45,935 nucleotides of DNA from Acidobacteriaceae bacterium (GCA_025449575.1 JANWJB010000176.1:1-45935), one strand, 5' to 3'. Positions 33,936 to 42,502 are shown, counted from the stretch's first letter. Made by a program: numbers and translations. The notes: generated from the sequence alone by a model not told the origin.

Positions 33936-36029
33936 ATGGCTGACGTATACGTGACCGCCCCGACGGCTCAGGACCGCTTGTTGCTTGAAGTTTTGCCCTG
34001 CTGTGTCTTCTTGCAGCGGGGCGGCGACATCGTGTACGCCAATCGTCTGGCGCGCGAGATGCTGGGCTGGCAAGAGGAAACCGTTTTTCCCGTGGAAGCG
34101 GTTTTTCAGGGCGCATTTCCGGGCTTGGTCTACGGTCGCGGCGGCCCGTGCGAAGCATCTCCGGGAACTGTCTTCGGTTCGGCCAAGCATCCCTACACCA
34201 CCGAGTTCGAGTGCCAGCTCTCTGCGTTGGACGGCACCTCCATTCCCGTCCGTGGAAGCTTTCGTATGCTTGAAGTCGAACCGGAGACGCAGTTGGCGAT
34301 CGTGGCCATGCGCTACCGCCGCGATTCGGCTACCGGTCATCACGCCAACTTCTTGGAGCAGTTGCTCAACGCCGCTCCGGAAGCCATCATGATCACGCGC
34401 GGCGCGCGGATTCTGCACATCAACCGGGAATTCGAAAATCTCTTCGGCTATAGCGCCGAGGAAGCCGTCGGCCGCAATACCTATGACCTGCTGATTCCGG
34501 AGACGCGGCGGCATGAGTTCGACATGCTTGAGCACACCATGCGCCTGTGCGGCCGCGCATCGATGGAGACGGTGCGGCTGAACAAGTCCGGCGAGTTGAT
34601 AGATGTCTCAATCCTGGTCGCGCCCATTGAGCTCTCCGGCGTCGAGGTGGGCAATTTTGTCAGCTACCGCGATATCCGGGACAAGAAACAAACCGACGCC
34701 AAGCTGCAGCACGATGCATTGCACGACTCGCTGACGGGGCTGGCCAATCGCGCGTTGTTTCTTGACCGGCTGCAGATCACGATGGCCCGCCAGCATCGCC
34801 GCCAGGGCCACAGCTTCGCTGTCATGTTTCTCGATCTGGATCGCTTCAAAACGGTCAACGACTCCCTGGGCCATGCCTGCGGCGACGATCTGCTGGTGCG
34901 CGTGGCGGCGCGGCTTCGTGCCTGCGTCCGGCCGGAAGATACCGTGGCCCGATTTGGCGGAGACGAATTCGCCGTACTGTTGGAGGAGGTTTCCCAGCGC
35001 TCCGACGCCGTCCGCATCGCCGAACGTGTGCAACAGGAGATTCGCTTGCCGATAGAGCTTTACGGGCACGAGATCCTCATGTCCGCTTCTCTCGGCATTG
35101 CCTTCGGAACGAAGAACCACGCCACTCCCGAGCAGATTTTGCGCGACGCCGATTTCGCCATGTACCAGGCCAAGTCGCACGGCCATGCTCGCTACGAAAT
35201 CTTCGATCATTCCATGACCGCCCACGCCGCGGTGAAGGTGCAAAAGGAACAGGATCTCCGGAACGCACTGGACAACAAAGATTTCGACCTCTGCTACCAG
35301 CCAATTTATCGGCTGAGCGACGGCCAGCTGGAAGGCTTCGAGGCGCTGCTGCGCTGGCGCCGTCACGGCGGAGATTTGGAGCCGCTGGACGATCTGCTCC
35401 CTGTTGCGGAAGAGACCGGCCTCATTGTGCCGATCGGAGCCTTGATGAGGGAGCAGGTGATGGAACAAATGCGGCTGTGGTCCGCCTCGTTCCCCGAGCG
35501 CCCTGTGAAAGTCAGCCTCAATCTCTCGCCGCGACAGCTGCAGGATGGACGTCTGCTGGACGGCTTGGCGGAATCGCTCGCCCGCTCGGGCGTGGAACCT
35601 GCCCGGCTTTGTTTGGAGATCACCGAACAGGCTGTGAGTCATGACCCTGAGCATGCGGTAGAGGTGTTGCAGCGCATGGTCGGCATGGGCATCGGCGTGG
35701 CGCTCGATAATTTCGGCTCCGGACTGGCTTCCATGAACTACTTCGTTCGGCTGCCGATTGAGCTGGTGAAAGTGGATCGCCGCCTGACCTCGTCGCTCAT
35801 CGTTCCCGGACGCCAAACCGCGGTCTTGCAGGCGATCTTCGATCTTGGACGCCTGCTCAAGGTGCGCATGCTGGCGGAGGGAATTGAGAGCGTGGAGCAG
35901 GTGCAAGCGTTGCGGAAACTCGGCTGTGATCTGGTCCAAGGGAACTTGTTCTCACCCGCCGTCTCGCGTGATGCGGCCCAGGCATTACTCGAGAAAGGGC
36001 GCTGGCTCCTTCCTGACGACCTAATCTGA
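33936..36029 (+). CDS. PAS-PAS-GGDEF-EAL cyclic-di-GMP turnover protein
   Basis: Soluble, 697 residues. PAS about 12-125 and 138-250 (FENLFGYSAEEAVGRNTYDLL), GGDEF about 262-430 with intact active site RFGGDEF (339-345) and an I-site RPED (332-335) five residues before it, EAL about 440-690. EAL signature FEALLRW (468-474), NLSPRQ, LEITE, K612, E648 in AEGIES and Q668 are present, but the metal-binding DDFGTG is DNFGSG (D591-N592). Cyclase activity looks intact with product inhibition; phosphodiesterase activity may be lowered or altered. It sits exactly where ptsN lies in the rpoN-hpf-ptsN-rapZ order. 7 nt separate it from rapZ, so co-transcription is likely. Confidence 0.93.
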   Translation: MADVYVTAPTAQDRLLLEVLPCCVFLQRGGDIVYANRLAREMLGWQEETVFPVEAVFQGAFPGLVYGRGGPCEASPGTVFGSAKHPYTTEFECQLSALDGTSIPVRGSFRMLEVEPETQLAIVAMRYRRDSATGHHANFLEQLLNAAPEAIMITRGARILHINREFENLFGYSAEEAVGRNTYDLLIPETRRHEFDMLEHTMRLCGRASMETVRLNKSGELIDVSILVAPIELSGVEVGNFVSYRDIRDKKQTDAKLQHDALHDSLTGLANRALFLDRLQITMARQHRRQGHSFAVMFLDLDRFKTVNDSLGHACGDDLLVRVAARLRACVRPEDTVARFGGDEFAVLLEEVSQRSDAVRIAERVQQEIRLPIELYGHEILMSASLGIAFGTKNHATPEQILRDADFAMYQAKSHGHARYEIFDHSMTAHAAVKVQKEQDLRNALDNKDFDLCYQPIYRLSDGQLEGFEALLRWRRHGGDLEPLDDLLPVAEETGLIVPIGALMREQVMEQMRLWSASFPERPVKVSLNLSPRQLQDGRLLDGLAESLARSGVEPARLCLEITEQAVSHDPEHAVEVLQRMVGMGIGVALDNFGSGLASMNYFVRLPIELVKVDRRLTSSLIVPGRQTAVLQAIFDLGRLLKVRMLAEGIESVEQVQALRKLGCDLVQGNLFSPAVSRDAAQALLEKGRWLLPDDLI

Positions 36030-36036
36030 GGGTTCA

Positions 36037-36990
36037 GTGCTACGATGGCCCATGCCGAGCCGACGGGCGTCAACCGCAAGCCAGCACCGCGCACCGGCCA
36101 CAAAGAAGCGCCGGACGCGCCGGAATGCGGCGGAGACTCCCCCCGAATTGGTCATTCTGACGGGGCTGTCCGGTTCCGGCAAGGCCTCAGCTCTCAATGC
36201 ATTTGAAGACCTCGGCTTCTACGCGGTCGACAACATGCCTCTGGAATTGATTCCGGCCTTCGCCGACCTTGTACGGCAATCGGCGGAGATCAGCCGGGCC
36301 GCGCTCGTGGTCGATGTGCGGGAGGGGCAGCACCTGGATCGTTTCCCCGTCATTCTTCGCCAGGTGAGAAAAGTGTTGGCGACCACCGTCGTCTTTCTCG
36401 ATGCGTCGGACTCCGCTTTGCTGCGCCGCTTCTCCGAAACGCGACGGCCCCATCCCTTGAGCCGCACGGAAACCATTGTGCGCGCGATTCATGCGGAGCG
36501 CCGCGTTCTGAGCCCCATCCGCAAGGGAGCCGATGTCATTGTCGACACCTCCAGCTACAACGTTCATCAGTTGCGGAGCTACATCCAGCAGAAGTTCGAA
36601 CGCGGAGACACGGCGGGGAACCTGCTGATCTCCCTTATAAGTTTTGGCTACAAGAATGGCGTGCCCCAGGAGGCGGACCTCGTTTTTGACGTCCGCTTTC
36701 TGCCCAATCCGCATTTCGTGCCGGCGCTCCGGCCTCTTACCGGGAGGCATCCGAAGGTGGCGGCGTACGTGCGCCAATTTCCGCAGACGGGCGAGTTTCT
36801 GGAGCGGATCACTCAGCTCCTTCACTTTCTGCTGCCTCACTATATTAAGGAGGGCAAGAGCAATCTCACGGTCGCTTTTGGCTGCACCGGGGGGCAGCAT
36901 CGCTCGGTTATGGTGGCCGAGGAGGTCCGCAAGCGGCTGGGGCGCGAGGGATATGCGGTGAAGTCTGTGCATCGCGATATGCCGCACTGA
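36037..36990 (+). CDS. rapZ: RNase adapter RapZ
   Basis: P-loop protein; in E. coli it steers RNase E to the sRNA GlmZ and thereby tunes GlmS, the glucosamine-6-phosphate supply for the envelope. 317 residues. Walker A GLSGSGKA at 43-50, FYAVDNMPLELI, then the Walker-B-like VVFLDASD, RRPHPL, and the C-terminal domain ISFGYKNGVPQEADLVFDVRFLPNPH and FGCTGGQHRSVMVAE, all classical. A basic N-terminal extension of about 36 residues precedes the usual start. GTG 36037 has GAGGG 4 nt upstream; ATG 36052 is an alternative. No glmZ-like RNA is recognised here, so the RNA target is unknown. Confidence 0.95.
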   Translation: MLRWPMPSRRASTASQHRAPATKKRRTRRNAAETPPELVILTGLSGSGKASALNAFEDLGFYAVDNMPLELIPAFADLVRQSAEISRAALVVDVREGQHLDRFPVILRQVRKVLATTVVFLDASDSALLRRFSETRRPHPLSRTETIVRAIHAERRVLSPIRKGADVIVDTSSYNVHQLRSYIQQKFERGDTAGNLLISLISFGYKNGVPQEADLVFDVRFLPNPHFVPALRPLTGRHPKVAAYVRQFPQTGEFLERITQLLHFLLPHYIKEGKSNLTVAFGCTGGQHRSVMVAEEVRKRLGREGYAVKSVHRDMPH

Positions 36991-36994
36991 GCGC

Positions 36995-37016
36995 CGGGAG
37001 TGAGAAAGGCCTCCCG
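36995..37016 (+). terminator. Stem-loop after rapZ
   Basis: CGGGAG (36995-37000) pairs with CTCCCG (37011-37016), loop 10 nt, starting 5 nt past the rapZ stop. No T-run directly follows (CCGTCTTTCG). Weak terminator. Confidence 0.4.
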
Positions 37017-37127
37017 CCGTCTTTCGTGCTGTTGAACGCCAGGACCCAGAAGCCCCGGGCAGGTCGGCAAATGCCTCCACTGGGGGAAGCCATAGCAGGG
37101 AGGAGGCAGCCGACGAGGATGGGCGAT

Positions 37128-37133
37128 TACAAT
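37128..37133 (+). promoter_or_regulatory. -10-like TACAAT before the leader ORF of the MsbA-type gene
   Basis: TACAAT ends 6 nt before an ATG at 37140, the spacing expected if transcription starts at that A. No good -35 could be seen. Confidence 0.4.
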
Positions 37134-37139
37134 AAACGG

Positions 37140-37214
37140 ATGCCTTCCATGCCGGGCAGTGCGCGGGAGAAGCGCGAGAATCCCAGGGATTCGTTCCCCG
37201 GTGGCGCCGCGTGA
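37140..37214 (+). CDS. Possible 24-residue leader peptide coupled to the MsbA-type gene
   Basis: ATG 37140 opens 24 codons (MPSMPGSAREKRENPRDSFP...) whose TGA overlaps the GTG start of the ABC exporter in a GTGA junction (37211-37214). It follows a TACAAT -10-like box by 6 nt and has no Shine-Dalgarno, so it could be translated from a leaderless mRNA and deliver ribosomes to the weak GTG start. No recognised homologue. Confidence 0.35.
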   Translation: MPSMPGSAREKRENPRDSFPGGAA

Positions 37215-39100
37215 ACAGAGTTGCGCGGCTGTTGCATTATGCCCGCCATTATTGGATCCAGGCCTTCGCCTCCGTCCTGCTTGCCGCCGGTGTCGGGCTC
37301 TTCGACGCCTTTCGCATCCTGCTGATCGCGCCGATCTTCGACACCGTGTTGCATCCCGGCGCTTCGCAACATAAGGTTCCCCTTAATCTAAGCTTCGGCT
37401 CCCGATTCCATCTCGATCTGCAACACTTTGTGCCCTCCACGATGCATGGCGACTGGACCATCGTGGCGTTTATCTTCGTCGCCGCCACACTGCTGAAGGG
37501 CGTCTGCGACTATACGGGAACTTATCTGGCGAACTATGCCGGCTTCGGCATGATCACCGACCTGCGCGACGATCTTTACGATGTCATCCTGCGCCGGTCC
37601 GTCTCGTTCTTCCAGCGTCACGCCACCGGCACTCTGCTTTCAGCTCTCATCAATGACATGGAGCGGGTGCAGTATGCCATGTCGTCTGTGCTCTCCGACT
37701 TCCTGCAGCAAATGTTCACCTTGCTGTTCATGATGGGGCTGGTGATTTACTACGGCGGTAACGTCGCCTGGATTCTCCTGATCTTCATCCCCATCATCGT
37801 GATGTCGATTCGGCGCATCGGCCGCGGAGTGCGCCAGACCACGCGGCGTGGCCAGGACAAGCTGGCGGAAATCCAGAACATCCTGCACGAGACGATTACC
37901 GGTAACCGCATCGTCAAAGCCTTCAATATGGAGTCGTGGGAGCTGCTGCGCTTCCGGCGAGCGGCGCACCGGCTGCTGCGGGCAAACCTGAACACCGTGC
38001 GTGCGCAGGCCGTCAGCTCTCCTTTGATGGATCTGATCGGCGCGGTGGCGATCGCGCTCTTGCTGCTGCTGGGCCGCGACATGATCAACAGTCATCGGAT
38101 GACGGAGGGTATCTTCTTCGCCTTTATCGTCGCCCTGTTCAAGCTCTACGATCCGGTCCGCCGCTTTGCCGCGTATTACAACAGCTTCCAGCAGGCCATC
38201 GGCTCTTCGCAGGCGATCTTCGATTTCATTGACGACCGGGACGACGTGCGAGAAAAGAAAGATGCGCTGTCGCTGACGGAGTTCCACGAGGCAATTTGTC
38301 TGGAAGACGTCGGTTTTGCCTACAGCACCAACGAAGGCGAAAAGCGAGTGCTGCATAACATCAATCTGGAGATTCGGCGCGGCGAGGTCATCGCGCTGGT
38401 GGGTCCCAGCGGAGCCGGAAAGACCACGCTGGCAAACCTGATTCCACGGTTCTTCGACGTCACCCATGGACGGGTGCTGATCGACGGGCACGATCTTCGC
38501 GATGTGACCCTCGCGTCATTGCGCGCGCAGACGGGCAACGTGACGCAAGAAACCATTCTTTTCAACGATACTGTTCGCAACAACATCGCGTATGGGCAAG
38601 CCAATATCCCGATGGCCCGCGTGGTTGAAGCGGCGCGCTGCGCGCTGGCGCACGAGTTCATTGAACGGCTTCCCGAGAAGTACGACAGCGTGATTGGAGA
38701 GCGGGGGCTGCGCCTCTCCGGCGGAGAGCGCCAGCGCATTGCCATCGCCCGCGCGTTGTTGAAAAATGCTCCCATCCTGATCCTGGATGAAGCAACCTCC
38801 TCACTTGACACCGAGAGCGAATCGCTGGTGCAGACGGCACTCTCGAATTTAATGGCAGGGCGCACTGTCCTGGTGATCGCGCATCGCCTCTCCACGGTGC
38901 GGCGCGCCAACCGGATCGCCGTCGTCGAGCAGGGAGCCATCACCGCCATCGGTCCGCATGAAGAACTGCTCCGCATTTCGCCAACCTACCGGCGACTCTA
39001 TCAATTGCAATTCATGGATGCGGCGGACGCCGGGCATCCTCAGGGCTCGGCGGACGGCTATGGCCTGGAGCCGGCGCTGAGCGCAGAGGTTGAGTTTTGA
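37211..39100 (+). CDS. MsbA-type lipid A/phospholipid ABC exporter
   Basis: Half-transporter that flips lipid-A core or phospholipid across the inner membrane. 629 residues: six-helix membrane domain about 15-330 (typical VSFFQRHATGTLLSALINDMERVQ coupling helix), nucleotide-binding domain 360-600 with Walker A GPSGAGKTT (398-406), LSGGERQR (502-509), LILDEATSSLD (from 523) and IAHRLST. The GTG start at 37211 has no real Shine-Dalgarno. The stop overlaps the yicC start by 3 nt. MsbA identity is supported by the LPS-export genes upstream; other multidrug-type exporters look similar, so the symbol is withheld. Confidence 0.88.
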   Translation: MNRVARLLHYARHYWIQAFASVLLAAGVGLFDAFRILLIAPIFDTVLHPGASQHKVPLNLSFGSRFHLDLQHFVPSTMHGDWTIVAFIFVAATLLKGVCDYTGTYLANYAGFGMITDLRDDLYDVILRRSVSFFQRHATGTLLSALINDMERVQYAMSSVLSDFLQQMFTLLFMMGLVIYYGGNVAWILLIFIPIIVMSIRRIGRGVRQTTRRGQDKLAEIQNILHETITGNRIVKAFNMESWELLRFRRAAHRLLRANLNTVRAQAVSSPLMDLIGAVAIALLLLLGRDMINSHRMTEGIFFAFIVALFKLYDPVRRFAAYYNSFQQAIGSSQAIFDFIDDRDDVREKKDALSLTEFHEAICLEDVGFAYSTNEGEKRVLHNINLEIRRGEVIALVGPSGAGKTTLANLIPRFFDVTHGRVLIDGHDLRDVTLASLRAQTGNVTQETILFNDTVRNNIAYGQANIPMARVVEAARCALAHEFIERLPEKYDSVIGERGLRLSGGERQRIAIARALLKNAPILILDEATSSLDTESESLVQTALSNLMAGRTVLVIAHRLSTVRRANRIAVVEQGAITAIGPHEELLRISPTYRRLYQLQFMDAADAGHPQGSADGYGLEPALSAEVEF

Positions 39101-40014
39101 AAACCAGTTCCCAACGGCTACCCATCCATTCGATGACCGGATTTGCCCGCGTCAGCGGCCGCGCCAACGACACTCTGGCATGGACCATCACGCTCAAAAG
39201 CGTGAACCATCGCTATCTCGATCTCCATATGCGCATGCCTTCCGGAGCCGAAGCCTTGGAGATGTTTCTGCGCCGCAAGCTGAAGGAGAGAGTCGTTCGC
39301 GGTCATCTGGAGGTCACTCTGAATCTGGATCGCGGCGCCGCCGTGAGCGCCGCCTTCGATGCCGCGCTGCTGCGTGGCTACATCGAGACCTTCCGCCAGG
39401 CGGCGGCACAGAACGGGTTGAAAGACGAGCCCGACCTCAACGCGATCTTTCGCCTGCCCGGCGTCTTCACCGGCGAAAGCCGGCAGGGGGAAGCGGAGAT
39501 GGAGGCGGTCGAGCGAGAGGTTCGCGGGCAATTGGATGAGCTGCTCGATGCGCTGAACGCCATGCGCCGCCATGAGGGCGAATTGCTGGCGGCGGAACTT
39601 GGCTCCAGCATGCAGCGTCTGGAAGTCACCGTCGTCGAGGTTGCCGGCTTGCGGCAAGGTGTGCAGCGCGCTTATTTCGACCGCATCGCCGAACGCCTTT
39701 CCGGCCTTCTCAACGGGACCTTCGATCGCGATCGCATATTGCAAGAGGCGGCCCTACTGGCCGACCGGAGCGACGTGGAAGAGGAGGTCGCTCGCATGCG
39801 GACGCATATCCGCCACGTCCATTCCCTCCTCGAGGCCGGCGGAGAGATTGGCAAGAAGCTTGACTTCCTTTTGCAGGAAATGAATCGTGAGGCGAATACC
39901 CTGCTCTCCAAGACTGGAGGCGTCTCCGGCAATGGGCAGCGCATTACCGAATTGGGCTTGGAAATGAAGTCGGAGATCGAAAAGGCCAGGGAACAGGTGC
40001 AGAATTTGGAGTAG
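39097..40014 (+). CDS. yicC: YicC-family endoribonuclease
   Basis: YicC/YloC proteins are endoribonucleases reported to degrade small RNAs such as RyhB in E. coli. 305 residues: N-terminal YicC domain (IHSMTGFARVSG, SVNHRYLDLHMRMP, VRGHLEVTLN) and C-terminal DUF1732 (DRSDVEEEVARMRTHIRHV, GEIGKKLDFLLQEMNREANTLLSKTG). TTG 39097 is taken as start, overlapping the exporter stop in TTGA and preceded by AGAGG (39085-39089); without it the conserved SMTGFA would lose its lead-in. Operon with the exporter. gmk follows after a 144-nt spacer, a common pairing. Confidence 0.93.
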   Translation: MKTSSQRLPIHSMTGFARVSGRANDTLAWTITLKSVNHRYLDLHMRMPSGAEALEMFLRRKLKERVVRGHLEVTLNLDRGAAVSAAFDAALLRGYIETFRQAAAQNGLKDEPDLNAIFRLPGVFTGESRQGEAEMEAVEREVRGQLDELLDALNAMRRHEGELLAAELGSSMQRLEVTVVEVAGLRQGVQRAYFDRIAERLSGLLNGTFDRDRILQEAALLADRSDVEEEVARMRTHIRHVHSLLEAGGEIGKKLDFLLQEMNREANTLLSKTGGVSGNGQRITELGLEMKSEIEKAREQVQNLE

Positions 40015-40158
40015 AGCCGCAGCGCCGCACAGGGCATTTTCGAACTGCGGCAGAAAACCCGTACTCGTCCGATGCGGATATCCACGAAGGACATCCGCGG
40101 CTGGCCGATGTACCGCGTCACAGTAGAAGTAAGAGCACTCTGGAAACGGGAGAGAACA

Positions 40159-40863
40159 TTGGCGGGAATGCTATTCCTCATCTCGGCGCCGTCGGGTTCG
40201 GGGAAGTCGACACTGGTCAACAGAATCCGTTCTTTGGTCAAAGACTTGGAATTTTCCATCTCATACACCACGCGCGCCCCGCGCGGGTCGGAACGGGATG
40301 GGTTTGAATACCACTACATCAGCCGAGAGCAGTTTCAGAAGATGATCGAGCAAGGCCAGTTTTTGGAGTGGGCCAAGGTCTTTGGAAACTACTACGGTAC
40401 CGCCGCAGACTCGCTTGAGAATGCGCGCATCAACGGCAAAGATCTCCTACTGGATATCGATGTTCAAGGGGCCGCGCAGGTTCGCGATAGGGTTCTTGAT
40501 GCAGTCAGCATCTTCGTGCTGCCTCCCAACCCCGAAATTCTGGCCACGCGGTTGCGCAGCCGTAGCGTTGCCGAAGGCGGCGGCTACCCTGGTGAGATCG
40601 ACAAACGCTTGGCCAAGGCCAAGGAGGAAATTGAGAATTACCGCGAATACAGCTATATTCTGGTCAACGATGCGCTGGACGACGCCGTGGAGTGTTTGGC
40701 GGCGATCATCGCCGCCGAGCGCGCGAAGCGCCGCAACGGTCCAGTGGATATAGAAGCCGCGCGCATCATCGAGACCGCGGAGAGCTGCCGGCAGAACAAT
40801 TCCGGAGCCCGTCTGCGCCCCGTGCTTGCCGCGTTCGGACTGCTGGACCCGGCCCACGCCTAA
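40159..40863 (+). CDS. gmk: Guanylate kinase
   Basis: Phosphorylates GMP to GDP. P-loop APSGSGKS at about 10-17, then SISYTTRAPRGSERDGFEYHYI (GMP-binding), FLEWAKVFGNYYGT, LLLDIDVQGAAQVR and LRSRSVAEG...IDKRLAKAKEEIENYREY. The start is placed at TTG 40159 (MAGMLFLISAPSG), as GGGAGAG lies 5 nt before it; ATG 40168 is the alternative. The C-terminal 30 residues (GPVDIEAARI...LLDPAHA) extend past most Gmk proteins. The upstream spacer has a small hairpin (40074-40098). rpoZ follows after 43 nt. Confidence 0.94.
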   Translation: MAGMLFLISAPSGSGKSTLVNRIRSLVKDLEFSISYTTRAPRGSERDGFEYHYISREQFQKMIEQGQFLEWAKVFGNYYGTAADSLENARINGKDLLLDIDVQGAAQVRDRVLDAVSIFVLPPNPEILATRLRSRSVAEGGGYPGEIDKRLAKAKEEIENYREYSYILVNDALDDAVECLAAIIAAERAKRRNGPVDIEAARIIETAESCRQNNSGARLRPVLAAFGLLDPAHA

Positions 40864-40906
40864 GTGGCGTCGAGCCAAAGCCTGCAGTCCCGCTCAGGAG
40901 GTCGGC

Positions 40907-41143
40907 ATGAAGATAGAGGATGGTTTCGACAGCAACTATCGCTTTGTTCTCGTCGCGGCTCGACGCGCCAGGCAGCTTCAAAATGGCTCCCAACCGCTGG
41001 TTTCTTCCCATTCCACCAAAGCCTGCCGCGTGGCGCAGGACGAAATTGCCGCCGGAAAAGTGAAATACGTCCGGCCGGAGACCCCGGTTGAAAAGGATCA
41101 GGTGGACGGCGCCCGGCCGGGAGAAGCAGCTTCCAACTCCTAA
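40907..41143 (+). CDS. rpoZ: RNA polymerase omega subunit
   Basis: 78-residue subunit that chaperones beta-prime in RNA polymerase assembly and forms part of a ppGpp site in proteobacteria. Seen: FDSNYRFVLVAARRARQLQNGS and the KACRVAQDEIAAGKVKY helix of the family. Start ATG 40907 is certain: AGGAGGT lies at 40896-40902. The gmk-rpoZ-coaBC order is conserved in many bacteria. Confidence 0.93.
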   Translation: MKIEDGFDSNYRFVLVAARRARQLQNGSQPLVSSHSTKACRVAQDEIAAGKVKYVRPETPVEKDQVDGARPGEAASNS

Positions 41144-41185
41144 CCGGGAGCGGGGCAACCGGGAGGAACCCGGAGCTGAATCCCA

Positions 41186-41193
41186 GGTAAAAT
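41186..41193 (+). promoter_or_regulatory. GGTAAAAT, candidate -10 of a leaderless coaBC transcript
   Basis: TAAAAT (41188-41193), preceded by GG, ends 7 nt before the coaBC ATG at 41201. No Shine-Dalgarno lies near the ATG. This fits a start site on or next to the ATG. No clear -35. Confidence 0.45.
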
Positions 41194-41200
41194 CATCCTT

Positions 41201-42499
41201 ATGCGGGTGACAGTTGGGGTGTGCGGTGGCATCGCGGCCTATAAGGCGGCCGAGTTGGTGCGTGAGTTCCAGCGCCAGGCGCTGGATGTGCACGTGGTGA
41301 TGACGCGGGCGGCACAGCAGTTCGTTACGCCTCTCACCTTTGCGTCGCTCACCGGCCACAACGTGATTACCGGCATGTGGCGCGGAGAACACGTTGAGGT
41401 CCGGGAAGGGAACAGCCAGGAAGGGAATGAGCTGGACCATGGCGGCGTGGTCGATTCCGGTTTCCACTCCTCGATTGAACATATCGACGAAGCCCAATCC
41501 AGCGATCTTCTAGTGATTGCGCCGGCGACGGCGAATATTCTGGCAAAGCTTGCCCACGGCCTCGCCGACGATTTTCTTACAACCCTCTATCTGGCGACCC
41601 CCGCGCCGGTAATTATCGCGCCGGCGATGAATGTAAACATGTGGGAGCATCCGGCGACACGGGCCAATGTCGAGACTCTCAAGCGCCGCGGCGTCACCAT
41701 TGTGGACCCGGACAGCGGTTCGCTCGCATGCGGCATGACCGGCAGCGGCCGCTTGGCGGAAACCGAAGAGATTGTGCGTGTGGCGCTGGGGCGGCTTCAT
41801 CGCCGAAACGATCTGGCCGGTGAGGTGGTTCTGGTCACTGCCGGCGGCACGCGTGAGCCGGTCGATCCCGTTCGCTTCCTCGGCAATCGCTCCAGCGGGA
41901 AGATGGGTTATGCGCTGGCTGAGGCCGCGGCACAGCGTGGCGCACGCGTCATTCTGGTCAGCGCGCCCACCGCCTTGCGGCCGCCTGCCTTGTGCGAATT
42001 GGTCAGCGTCGTCACCGCGGAGGAGATGCATCGCGCCGTGATCGGCCATTTGGATCAGACCACGATTGTGATCAAGGCGGCGGCGGTCGCCGATTATCGG
42101 CCCCGTATGCCGGCCGGGCAAAAGATGAAGCGGAGCGGTCCTATCACGCTCGAGTTTGAACCGACCGAAGACATTCTGCGCGACATCGCGGCGCGCAAAC
42201 GCCGGGACACTCTGGTAATTGGTTTTGCGGCGGAAACCGAAGATCCCCTGGAGCATGCGCGGGGAAAGCTGCAAAGCAAAGGCGCGGACGCCATCGTGCT
42301 GAATGACGTCTCGCGGCCCGGCATTGGCTTCGACTCCGACCGCAACGCCGTCACTTTTCTTACCCCTGCCACTGCGATCGAATTTCCTGAGATGAGCAAG
42401 CGCGAGTTGGCGGGACGCATCCTCGACGAGGTCAAAGCCCTGCGCCGGCCCGCTTCCGTAATCGCCGAGACCGGGCTGATCTCGCGCAGTGCGGAGTAG
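41201..42499 (+). CDS. coaBC: Bifunctional phosphopantothenoylcysteine synthetase/decarboxylase CoaBC
   Basis: Two steps of coenzyme A synthesis: cysteine addition to 4-phosphopantothenate (CoaB), then decarboxylation (CoaC, FMN). 432 residues. CoaC half: GGIAAYKAAELVR, catalytic H94 (EHIDEAQSSDLLVIAPATANI), PAMNVNMW (141-148) and C177 in SLACGMTGSGR. CoaB half from about 207: TAGGTREPVDPVRFLGNRSSGKMGYALA, AAVADYRP, QKMKR, and GFAAETED. An insertion of about 25 residues (66-90, VEVREGNSQEGNEL...) precedes the catalytic His. udg begins 3 nt after the stop, so they are co-transcribed. Confidence 0.95.
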   Translation: MRVTVGVCGGIAAYKAAELVREFQRQALDVHVVMTRAAQQFVTPLTFASLTGHNVITGMWRGEHVEVREGNSQEGNELDHGGVVDSGFHSSIEHIDEAQSSDLLVIAPATANILAKLAHGLADDFLTTLYLATPAPVIIAPAMNVNMWEHPATRANVETLKRRGVTIVDPDSGSLACGMTGSGRLAETEEIVRVALGRLHRRNDLAGEVVLVTAGGTREPVDPVRFLGNRSSGKMGYALAEAAAQRGARVILVSAPTALRPPALCELVSVVTAEEMHRAVIGHLDQTTIVIKAAAVADYRPRMPAGQKMKRSGPITLEFEPTEDILRDIAARKRRDTLVIGFAAETEDPLEHARGKLQSKGADAIVLNDVSRPGIGFDSDRNAVTFLTPATAIEFPEMSKRELAGRILDEVKALRRPASVIAETGLISRSAE

Positions 42500-42502
42500 G
42501 CA

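Noticed and set aside
34608-35939. 443-codon minus-strand open frame opposite the GGDEF-EAL gene
   Set aside because: Same reason: the plus frame has full GGDEF/EAL motifs, the antisense product none.
37026-37214. 62-codon plus-strand open frame before the MsbA-type gene
   Set aside because: Basic, Pro/Gly-rich and unlike a protein; the shorter 24-codon leader with promoter-like spacing explains the overlap with the exporter start better.
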